Assembly: GCF_000420865.1 (NCBI RefSeq)
Contig: NZ_ATVT01000012.1
Location: 61,847-125,846, forward strand
Direction of reading: 5' to 3'
DNA length: 64,000 nucleotides
From: Butyrivibrio sp. XPD2006
GTDB lineage: Bacteria; Bacillota; Clostridia; Lachnospirales; Lachnospiraceae
The position numbers and the translations under genes are program-made. Each line of letters starts with the position of its first letter. Position 1 is the stretch's first letter. Under the pieces are notes generated by a model that worked only from the letters and a program-made list of their open reading frames with translations, searched no databases and was not told where the DNA came from. Below, piece by piece: positions 30,189 to 36,859 of the stretch.

Positions 30189-31924
30189 GTATAGTGGAAA
30201 AATTACAGCATAAATACGCCCTTTCAGAGCAGGGCGCCAAGGACATGTTAAAAGCGTTTGCGGCATGCACGCTGGCAAATCTGGCACAGATGATGCCTGT
30301 AGGGATCCTCTTTATGATGACAGGAGATCTTTTAAATGGGCAGTTGCCGAAAAATCATGTGGTAATATTCATTGTGGGGAGCATTATCTGTCTTTTGCTT
30401 ATAGCAATTACTGAATATTTCCAGTATAATGCAACGTTTTTCTCAACCTATGTCGAAAGCGGCGTTAGAAGACGTTCTCTTGCAGAAAAGTTAAGAAGGA
30501 TACCGCTTTCATTCTTTGGTAAAAAAGATCTGGCAGACCTGACCAATACCATCATGGCAGACTGTGCAACGCTTGAGACTGCTTCATCTCACTGGCTGCC
30601 GGAGCTTGTGGGCGCTTTCATTTCTACAACGCTTGTAGTAATAAGTCTGTTCTTCTTTGATGCAAGAATGGCTATAGCAGCTGTATGGGTGCTTCCTGTA
30701 GCATTTATCATAGTGTTTTTCTCAAGAAATGTGATGCATGCTGTAAACAGGAGAGGAAGCAGATATAAGGTGGCATGTCTTGACGGTATACAGGAAGCGC
30801 TTGAGACAGTGCGCGACCTGAAAGCCTACAATGCTCAGGATACATACATGGAAGAACTTAATAAGAAAATCAAGGCTGTTGAGTCCCACAATATCTTTTC
30901 TGAGTTTCTGAATGCAGCATTTGTCTGCAATGCCCAGATGATCTTAAAGTTCGGCATCGGAACTGTTTCAATTGCCGGTTCAGCTCTTCTTATTAAGAAT
31001 GAGATAAATGTTGTCACTTTTTTTATGTATCTTCTTGTCGTATCAAGGATGTATGAACCTTTGCAGATAGCACTTCAGAATTTTTCTGCACTTATAGCAA
31101 CGGATACTCAGTGTGAGAGAATGGATGAGATTCTTTCACATAGGGAACAGACAGGCATAGATACCCTTTCAAACAAAAACTATGATATTGAGTTTAAGAA
31201 TGTGCATTTTTCATATGAGGATGGAGAAACAGTATTAAACGATGTGAGTTTTGTGGCAAAGCAGGGAGAGGTTACAGCGCTTATCGGTCCTTCCGGCGGC
31301 GGAAAGACTACTGTATCAAGACTAGCAGCAAGGTTTTGGGATATTGACAGCGGGCTTATTACTGTTGGTGGAATGGATATATCAAAGATTGAGCCGGAAA
31401 CTCTTTTATCAATGTATTCCATAGTGTTCCAGGATGTGACTCTTTTCAATAATACTGTTCTTGAGAATATCAGGATTGGCAAAAAAGAGGCTACAGATGG
31501 GGAGGTACGGGCTGCAGCAAAGCTTGCCCACTGCGATGAGTTTATTGATAAGCTTCCTGATGGTTACAATACACTCATAGGAGAAAACGGCTCTGAGCTG
31601 TCCGGTGGGGAAAGGCAGAGAATATCCATCGCCAGGGCATTCCTTAAGGATGCACCTATCATTCTTATGGATGAAGCCACAGCGTCCCTTGATGTAGATA
31701 ATGAATCACTGATCCAGGAGGCCATCAGCGACCTGATAAAGGATAAGACTGTCCTTATCATCGCCCATCGCATGCGCACAGTTGATGGTGCAGACAAGAT
31801 AGTTGTGCTAAAGAATGGTACAGTAGCAGAGTCGGGAAAACCTTCTGTGCTTAAAGTTAATGACGGTATCTATAGTCACATGATATCAGTTCAGATGCAG
31901 TCAGAGAATTGGGTATATAACTGA
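30185..31924 (+). CDS. ABC transporter permease-ATPase, YbtP/IrtA-like partner
   Basis: A 579-residue second half-transporter; ATG 30185 overlaps the upstream stop. Six membrane helices (about 20-310) precede the ATPase: Walker A GPSGGGKTT near residue 368, signature LSGGERQR, Walker B IILMDEATASLDVDNE. The ATPase site is canonical here and slightly altered (VSGGE) in the partner, as in other heterodimers. With the partner it would form an exporter-fold importer or an exporter. A metallophore substrate is inferred from the YbtQ/IrtB-like partner and the Fur-like sites, not shown. Confidence 0.85.
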   Translation: MSIVEKLQHKYALSEQGAKDMLKAFAACTLANLAQMMPVGILFMMTGDLLNGQLPKNHVVIFIVGSIICLLLIAITEYFQYNATFFSTYVESGVRRRSLAEKLRRIPLSFFGKKDLADLTNTIMADCATLETASSHWLPELVGAFISTTLVVISLFFFDARMAIAAVWVLPVAFIIVFFSRNVMHAVNRRGSRYKVACLDGIQEALETVRDLKAYNAQDTYMEELNKKIKAVESHNIFSEFLNAAFVCNAQMILKFGIGTVSIAGSALLIKNEINVVTFFMYLLVVSRMYEPLQIALQNFSALIATDTQCERMDEILSHREQTGIDTLSNKNYDIEFKNVHFSYEDGETVLNDVSFVAKQGEVTALIGPSGGGKTTVSRLAARFWDIDSGLITVGGMDISKIEPETLLSMYSIVFQDVTLFNNTVLENIRIGKKEATDGEVRAAAKLAHCDEFIDKLPDGYNTLIGENGSELSGGERQRISIARAFLKDAPIILMDEATASLDVDNESLIQEAISDLIKDKTVLIIAHRMRTVDGADKIVVLKNGTVAESGKPSVLKVNDGIYSHMISVQMQSENWVYN

Positions 31925-32347
31925 AGAACTAATCCTTATCACGGCGTTTCATATGATGAATATATTGCAAAGGTACTTCCGACCCTCATTTCATATGAGC
32001 ATCCTATAAATATGCCAGACTGGTTTGTGCCTGAAACGTATTACTACTTATGGAATGAAGGGAAGCTGATTGGAGAGTTTCGTATCAGACATCATCTTAC
32101 AGAAGCTCTTAGGAATGGTGCAGGACATATTGGTTACAGCATCAAGAGGGATGAAAGAGGAAAAGGATATGGTACAGCCGGCCTAAAGCTTACTATTTCC
32201 GAGGCGAAAAAGATTATTCCAGAGGATGAGATTTATCTTCGTGTCAATAAAGACAACATCGCATCCCAGAAGGTAATGCTGAATAATGGGGCATACAGAG
32301 CAGGTGAAGACGAGGACCATTATTTCATGAGGATTAAAAAGTACTAA
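31925..32347 (+). pseudogene. GNAT acetyltransferase lacking its N-terminus
   Basis: Immediately after the ABC stop the sequence is open in another frame and reads NPYHGVSYDEYIAKVLPTLISYEHPINMPDWFVPETYYYLWNEGKLIGEFRIRH, then GHIGYSIKRDERGKGYGTAGLKL, the acetyl-CoA-binding signature, and the end. The usual first 50-60 residues of this GNAT group are absent and no start precedes ATG 32012. So a recombination joined the ABC operon to the inside of a GNAT gene. A 111-residue product from 32012 is possible but would lack part of the fold. Confidence 0.7.
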
Positions 32348-32353
32348 ATACGA

Positions 32354-32402
32354 CAAAGAGGAGACCGGCAAACGATGACAGGTTTGCTATTACTCCTCTT
32401 TT
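32354..32402. terminator. Bidirectional terminator between GNAT remnant and HD gene
   Basis: AAAGAGGAG pairs with CTCCTCTTT around an inner GCAAAC/GTTTGC hairpin, with T-rich flanks. It can end transcription from both converging genes. Confidence 0.65.
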
Positions 32403-32423
32403 ATATTGGAAAAAACGATATGG

Positions 32424-33038
32424 TCACGCTGTTTTATTGGAGATATGTTCAGCAGCCAGCTTCTGGTTTATGATATCTTCACATGCCTGCATCGCCTGCA
32501 AAGTCATGGTAAGAAGCTTATCAAGTTCCCAACCGAGCTGGGCAGCGCCTCTTTCTATAACCTCTCTGGAACAGCCTGCTGCAAAGCCTTTACTTTTATA
32601 TTTCTTTTTCAAGGACTTTAGTTCCATGTCTTTTGTGCTCTTTGAAGGCCTCATGAGAGCAGCAGCCCAGATCAGGCCGGTCAGTTCGTCAGCAGCAAAG
32701 AGTACCTTTTCCATTTCTAAGGTGGGCTCTACGTCTATAGTTGTGCCATTTCCGACAGTTATTCCGTATCCGTGAGAGCAGACTGAGTGGATAATGTCAT
32801 CACTGACGCCTCCTTCTCTGAGAAGCTCAGGAGCTTTTAGGCAGTGTTCATCCGGATATAACTCGAAATCAATATCATGAAGTAATCCAACTATTCCCCA
32901 GTGTTCTTCTTCAGCTGAATAACCAAGTTCTTTTGCGTACCATTTCATGACAGCTTCTACAGTAAGAGCGTGCTGGATGTGAAATGGATCTTTGTTATAT
33001 TTCTTTAATAGTTCAAATGCATCATCACGTGTGATCAT
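32424..33038 (-). CDS. HD-domain phosphohydrolase-like protein
   Basis: A 204-residue minus-strand protein. Start ATG 33038 lies five bases after GGAGG; a TTG 12 bases farther upstream is less likely. It has the HD superfamily motifs: NKDPFHIQHALTVEAVMKWYA, HWGIVGLLHDIDFELYPDEH with the metal-binding HD pair, and SHGYG. The C-terminal helices are charged. HD proteins of this size hydrolyse phosphate esters or nucleotides; the substrate is unknown. It runs opposite to the cargo genes and marks the cargo/ICE-regulation boundary. Confidence 0.82.
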   Translation of the reverse strand: MITRDDAFELLKKYNKDPFHIQHALTVEAVMKWYAKELGYSAEEEHWGIVGLLHDIDFELYPDEHCLKAPELLREGGVSDDIIHSVCSHGYGITVGNGTTIDVEPTLEMEKVLFAADELTGLIWAAALMRPSKSTKDMELKSLKKKYKSKGFAAGCSREVIERGAAQLGWELDKLLTMTLQAMQACEDIINQKLAAEHISNKTA

Positions 33039-33271
33039 AATATCCTCCAATCTTTCAGAATATTCTACTCCATTTTTGCTCGGATGGCGATTAACTATTT
33101 ACGATAGTTGGCGATAGCAACGGTATAAGGAAACGATAAATAATCAGTGTCTGAGTAGTATACAGCTGCATACTAAAACATTCATAAATCGTATACCGGT
33201 GTTTATTTTTACTGCAAACTTATTGAAATAAAATAATATCAAGGGAGGCTTCGCGTGTAAGGAGGCATTTT

Positions 33272-33649
33272 ATGGATGAAATCGCAACTGACTATATTTA
33301 TTGCAGAATAATGACGCTTGCTGATGAAGTTGAAAAATCACTCTATCGTGTCGCTGTTGATGGAGGGCTCGAGAGAAATCAGATATATAATATGATGAAA
33401 AGAGGATCCATGCCGGATTTGAGGATACTTAATAAGATATGTCGGGGATTAGATGTAACATTAAAAGAATTTTTTGATGAGGAGTTTCATGCAGATAAAA
33501 ATGAAAGAATATTGATAGAGACATATCGATCATTTAAAGGACAAGAAAACAGAAACCGATTCACAAGGTATGTTGTTGGATTTGCTGGAGCAATGAAAGA
33601 TGAAAATACGGAAGGCTTGAAGAACGTAAATGACAGGGAGGCTAATTGA
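33272..33649 (+). CDS. XRE-type helix-turn-helix repressor-like protein
   Basis: A 125-residue protein with ATG 33272 after AAGGAGG. The N-terminal half is a Cro/C1-type HTH (SLYRVAVDGGLERNQIYNMMKRGSMPDLRILNKICRGLDVTLKEFFDEEF). The C-terminal tail is charged. Such proteins control conjugative elements; in Tn916 the comparable gene is orf9. It is the first gene of the ICE control block, which continues to the integrase. The intergenic region upstream (33,051-33,271) contains AT-rich inverted repeats that could be its operators. Confidence 0.8.
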   Translation: MDEIATDYIYCRIMTLADEVEKSLYRVAVDGGLERNQIYNMMKRGSMPDLRILNKICRGLDVTLKEFFDEEFHADKNERILIETYRSFKGQENRNRFTRYVVGFAGAMKDENTEGLKNVNDREAN

Positions 33650-33687
33650 TAGCGGATCTGTCTTTTTTTAATTATGGAGGGAAAAGC

Positions 33688-34353
33688 ATGCAAAAAGTAA
33701 CAAGAATGACAGCGGAAAGACTTGCCGAAGAATTGTGTAAGCAGGAAGGTTTTGATGTTAAGGATGCTTCTGACTTTGCAGAAGACATGCTTACCAGGTT
33801 GTTGGCAGGACAAGTTGTAGCTGAAGAGGACGCAAATAACAATGTGCCTGCAGTCATACAATCCCAGAAGCTTAGGCTTAGACATTGGTACATTCTTCTG
33901 GTTGATCAAATGCCGAATGTTTTTAATCACGATAAACCGATACCAATTCCTGCCGAATATGGAGGACGTGGAGATTTTATATGGGAACTTGTACGTACTA
34001 TTTGGATCAAAGGAAAGTCAGATGGGATGCTTGATAAAATAGAGAGGATGCTTGATGGTAATGTGTCAGGTACGCCATATGATCCCGAAAAAGACAGACG
34101 TAAGGATGGTAAGCTTATTAGGACGATACTTACAGATTGCTTTTTTACTGGAGAGGCAAGTTCACTTACTAACGAGGAGTATGCCAGACAATTACAGATA
34201 AGCCGCTCAACTCTTGAGAGTAAAAAAGAAGCAGGCATGGCAATTTTTGGAATCTTGATGTGGATATATGCTGTCAGAAGAGAAATGGAAGATATAGAAG
34301 AAGGAATTATACCAAGACCAGAACAGCATAGATGGTGGATGAAATATGTTTAG
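33688..34353 (+). CDS. Hypothetical ICE regulator with C-terminal sigma-region-4-like helices
   Basis: A 221-residue protein. ATG 33688 is set by GGAGGG five bases upstream; an open frame begins 42 bases earlier. The N-terminus is an acidic helix pair (AERLAEELCKQEGFDVKDASDFAEDMLTRLLAGQ). Near the C-terminus SSLTNEEYARQLQISRSTLESKKEAGMAIFGILMW looks like a sigma-70 region-4 type helix-turn-helix. I do not recognise the family. Its place after the XRE gene and before a terminator suggests a regulator of the element. Confidence 0.55.
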   Translation: MQKVTRMTAERLAEELCKQEGFDVKDASDFAEDMLTRLLAGQVVAEEDANNNVPAVIQSQKLRLRHWYILLVDQMPNVFNHDKPIPIPAEYGGRGDFIWELVRTIWIKGKSDGMLDKIERMLDGNVSGTPYDPEKDRRKDGKLIRTILTDCFFTGEASSLTNEEYARQLQISRSTLESKKEAGMAIFGILMWIYAVRREMEDIEEGIIPRPEQHRWWMKYV

Positions 34354-34354
34354 G

Positions 34355-34378
34355 GAGCAGCTTTGAGGCTGCTCTTTT
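34355..34378 (+). terminator. Rho-independent terminator
   Basis: GAGCAGC (34355-34361) and GCTGCTC (34368-34374) form a 7-bp stem followed by TTTT. It ends the XRE-containing unit. Confidence 0.75.
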
Positions 34379-34520
34379 ACATTAATTGAGAAACACTCAA
34401 CAATTACGCAATAAAAAACATATAAACTACGTCTAATGTTTAACAAACTTCATTAAATCCGCCAAATGCCAGTGATCATGTGATAAAATGCCTATCGTTG
34501 CAGAAAGGAGGAGTCATTAT

Positions 34521-34628
34521 TTGGGGAAACATATCACTAAGTGGGGAGCTAGTGATTGTTATGAAAAAATGTGTAAATGCTTATATGGTCGAATAAGATG
34601 TGGGCCATTGCAATTCCGGGGAATCTGA
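34521..34628 (+). CDS. Possible 35-residue cysteine-rich small protein
   Basis: TTG 34521 is preceded by AAAGGAGGAG with seven-base spacing, a stronger ribosome site than many in the window. It opens 35 codons (MGKHITKWGASDCYEKMCKC, then LYGRIRCGPLQFRGI), with four cysteines. It lies between a terminator and the zinc-ribbon gene. No homologue is known to me. The strong ribosome site is the main support. Confidence 0.4.
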   Translation: MGKHITKWGASDCYEKMCKCLYGRIRCGPLQFRGI

Positions 34629-34671
34629 TTTTAATTAGGAAGAGTAAAAAGAATTGTTGGGAGAAAATGCA

Positions 34672-34926
34672 ATGGCAGATATAAATGTAGCGGCTTGCTT
34701 TGAGAGGGAATTGGAGGAATTACATTGCCCATACTGTGGGAAGTGGGTGTGTGATACCGATATGGATATTGGGCGCATTATAGAGCCCTGCAGAGAATGC
34801 GGAAGAAGGCTTGTCATAATGAATATGGGAGAGGGACCATTTATTTTTAAGGACAGAAGAAAGGTTGCCAGAATCCGCAGAAAAGAAAAAAGAATGCAAA
34901 AAAAAGGCATTCATGAATACAACTAA
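34672..34926 (+). CDS. Zinc-ribbon small protein
   Basis: An 84-residue protein; ATG 34672 is eight bases after GGGAG (a TTG at 34654 is in frame). It has two CxxC pairs, CPYCGKW and CRECGRR, about 25 residues apart, the zinc-ribbon arrangement. The C-terminus is strongly basic (RRKVARIRRKEKRMQKK), which suits nucleic-acid binding. The role is unknown; in the ICE control block a transcription-linked function is plausible. Confidence 0.65.
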   Translation: MADINVAACFERELEELHCPYCGKWVCDTDMDIGRIIEPCRECGRRLVIMNMGEGPFIFKDRRKVARIRRKEKRMQKKGIHEYN

Positions 34927-35041
34927 ATATTGATATGAGCTGTATGTATTGGGCGTTGAATCCGTAATTGAGGAAGGTTCGCAGCATGCAGCAAGAGTTT
35001 GCTTAGAAGGACTATGAACAGTAATTGATGTTGAAAGGCGG

Positions 35042-35095
35042 AGCAGAACAGAGGAAATATCCATGACGGGTATTCTGTTTTGCTACCGTCTTTTT
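35042..35095 (+). terminator. Long hairpin terminator
   Basis: AGCAGAACAGA (35042-35052) pairs with TCTGTTTTGCT (35074-35084) with an inner ATATCC/GGGTAT hairpin; CTTTTT follows. It separates the zinc-ribbon unit from the sigma-like gene. Confidence 0.7.
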
Positions 35096-35113
35096 ATTAT
35101 GCCCATTTTTAGC

Positions 35114-35178
35114 GTTCAAATTTGAACTCATTTCGGAGATTTTTCTCTGTTTTCTCTGAATAAGGTTCAGATTTGAAC
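35114..35178. promoter_or_regulatory. Paired palindromes GTTCARATTTGAAC upstream of the sigma-like gene
   Basis: GTTCAAATTTGAAC at 35114-35127 (perfect) and GTTCAGATTTGAAC at 35165-35178, 51 bases centre to centre, close to five helical turns. They lie 90-150 bases before the gene at 35267. They are good candidates for a cooperative repressor site that controls the recombination module. Confidence 0.65.
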
Positions 35179-35266
35179 ATTTTTAATTGGGAAACTTACA
35201 TAGGCAGATATCCGTGAAGCCCGGTTTTTGAAACTGACAACTTTCAAAAATCGGAGGAAACGGATA

Positions 35267-35782
35267 ATGAATATTAATGAGAAAAATGAATATGAAATAA
35301 TAGACCTTGGCTATGAGTATCCAGGAATGACAGGAGGAGTCAAGTGGGCTGTTATCACGGAGCTTGATAGTGAAATGCTTATAGAAAAATATGGAGATGA
35401 ATTATCTATGTTCAAGCCATTTGTTGTCATGACAAAAGCTCAGGGAGAGGTGCTTAAGGATTATGACAGAAATGAGGCTAAACATAGAATGAGAAGAGTC
35501 AGAACCTGCTCACTGGACGGATATGTGGAGGGAGAAACTGAGTATATATATTCTGTTTTTTCAAAGGATGAACCAGAGGATATAGTTGTCCAGATGGATG
35601 AGGTAGAATGCTTACGTAAGGCTGTTGAAACTCTTACAGATATTCAGAAAAGGAGGCTCAAACTGTATTTTTATAATGATTTGACTGCGCGTGAAATAGC
35701 TGAACTAGAAGGTGTTTCACATAAGAATGTGTTGAAATCTTTGAACGAGGCAATTAAGAAAATTCAAAAATATAAAAACTAA
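35267..35782 (+). CDS. Sigma-70 region 4-containing regulator (Tn916 Orf7-like position)
   Basis: A 171-residue protein with ATG 35267 after GGAGG. The first 100 residues are unremarkable. The C-terminus RKAVETLTDIQKRRLKLYFYNDLTAREIAELEGVSHKNVLKSLNEAIKKIQKYKN is a sigma-70 region 4 helix-turn-helix. Proteins of this plan sit just upstream of xis and int in Tn916-type ICEs and switch on transfer genes. Its location before the non-coding RNA, MazF-Xis and integrase fits that role. It is likely controlled by the paired palindromes. Confidence 0.75.
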   Translation: MNINEKNEYEIIDLGYEYPGMTGGVKWAVITELDSEMLIEKYGDELSMFKPFVVMTKAQGEVLKDYDRNEAKHRMRRVRTCSLDGYVEGETEYIYSVFSKDEPEDIVVQMDEVECLRKAVETLTDIQKRRLKLYFYNDLTAREIAELEGVSHKNVLKSLNEAIKKIQKYKN

Positions 35783-35789
35783 GGGGTAC

Positions 35790-36115
35790 CATCAGTAACT
35801 TCTCTGTTCGGATAGATGAGAGGATAAAAACTCATTTGTCGGACATTGAAAAGTAAATAGCCATTCATCAGGTACGTTCCTGTTATTCAAGCCCCAAAGG
35901 TACGCCTTGCGCGATATAGCCTCACTGAAAGCCGGTAGCACCGGTCTGGCGATGACAATAACATGGATAATGATACTTCCGCTCAGCCACAACTCATCGT
36001 AATGGGAGCGGCCCGGCGAGATCCGCGGGGAGGTAAAGAGCCTATGGAGCTGTCAGCTGCAGCCGCCTGATGACTTCCGAAATCCGGGTGTCGAGGACAA
36101 ATAGATACAATATAA
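35790..36115 (+). ncRNA. Candidate large structured non-coding RNA
   Basis: About 325 bases without a credible plus-strand gene, much richer in GC than its surroundings. Visible stems include 35869-35882 (CAGG/CCTG), 35932-35944 (CCGGT/ACCGG), CCGCTC (35979-35984) with GAGCGG (36006-36011) enclosing CTCAT/ATGGG, and long-range CCCGG (36012-36016) with CCGGG (36084-36088). A strong terminator at 36124-36169 follows. The nested design is that of a folded RNA. It resembles large RNAs such as HEARO (the omega RNA of IscB) in style, but I cannot confirm the family and no IscB gene is in the window. A minus-strand frame (35792-35992) is rejected. Confidence 0.5.
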
Positions 36116-36123
36116 ATATTTTG

Positions 36124-36169
36124 GAGCGTTTCTTCCATATTTTATTTATGAAGGAAACGCTCTTTTTTT
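36124..36169 (+). terminator. Strong rho-independent terminator
   Basis: GAGCGTTTCTTCCATA and TATGAAGGAAACGCTC form a near-perfect 16-bp stem followed by seven T. It would end the structured RNA and insulate mazF-xis, whose start is 17 bases on. Confidence 0.85.
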
Positions 36170-36185
36170 AGGAGATATAACAAAT

Positions 36186-36770
36186 ATGAGAGAAGTTTTA
36201 AGAGGAGACATATACTTAGCAGATCTGGGTGAAAACATAGGATCTGTACAGAGAGGCGAGCGTCCTGTTGTAATAGTACAAAATAATAAAGGAAATAAGT
36301 ATTCGCCTACAATTACGGTAATACCTGTGACGACTAAGATTCATCGAAGTAAAGGATTTCCCACGCATGTGCTTTTGGATCATATTGGGGGACTTGATGA
36401 AGAATCAGCGTCTATGGCAGAGCAGATAACTACCATAAGCAGGAGTAAGCTCATAAGATACATTGGTAGTTTGCCAGAGGACTTTATGAAAGCGAGAATC
36501 AATAAGTCAATTCGTATACAGTTAGGGCTGGATAAAATAGAGAAAACTGCTAAGAAGGATTTGATAAAATCGGATCCGTCTGGGGTACCAATTTGGCACA
36601 AAACTTCAATGACTGTCGAAGAAGCATCGGAGTATTCGAATATTGGAATAAACAGAATAAGGGAATTATGTAAAGATCCCTTAATCAAAATCTCTTTTCA
36701 GGTAGGAAGAAAAATATTGATAAAACGAGAGGCGTTTGACGAGTATTTAAATAATGTGGAACTCATCTGA
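36186..36770 (+). CDS. MazF toxin fused to Tn916-type excisionase
   Basis: One 194-residue reading frame with two domains. Residues 1-117 are MazF/PemK: LRGDIYLADLGENIGSVQRGERPVVIVQNNKGNKYSPTITVIPVTTK, with Arg26 and Thr49 at the positions of the B. subtilis MazF catalytic Arg25 and Thr48, and PTHVLLD and EQITTIS further on. After a short linker, residues 133-194 match Tn916 Xis: VPIWHKTSMTVEEASEYSNIGINRIRELC, then FQVGRKILIKREAFDEYL. No MazE is visible. The integrase follows 90 bases on. An RNase and the excision factor are thus made as one protein, which could tie excision to growth arrest. An internal ATG (Met142) might also release Xis alone. Confidence 0.82.
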   Translation: MREVLRGDIYLADLGENIGSVQRGERPVVIVQNNKGNKYSPTITVIPVTTKIHRSKGFPTHVLLDHIGGLDEESASMAEQITTISRSKLIRYIGSLPEDFMKARINKSIRIQLGLDKIEKTAKKDLIKSDPSGVPIWHKTSMTVEEASEYSNIGINRIRELCKDPLIKISFQVGRKILIKREAFDEYLNNVELI

Positions 36771-36859
36771 TAGAGCCTGCCAATCTTGAAAAAAAGGCTT
36801 TTCTATGTTATTTTTATACACGCGTGATGATGCTTCCTTTATTAAGAAGGAGTGTTATT

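Noticed and set aside
33051..33271. Left attachment site or origin of transfer upstream of the XRE gene
   Set aside because: AT-rich inverted repeats are present, but no match to the integrase-side sequence could be found by eye.
35792..35992. Minus-strand frame of 66 codons opposite the structured region
   Set aside because: No ribosome site and no recognisable protein; the same bases form stems on the plus strand.
36824..36859. Integrase start at ATG 36824
   Set aside because: AAGGAG lies inside this extension, seven bases before GTG 36860, and the protein from GTG begins like Tn916-type Int.
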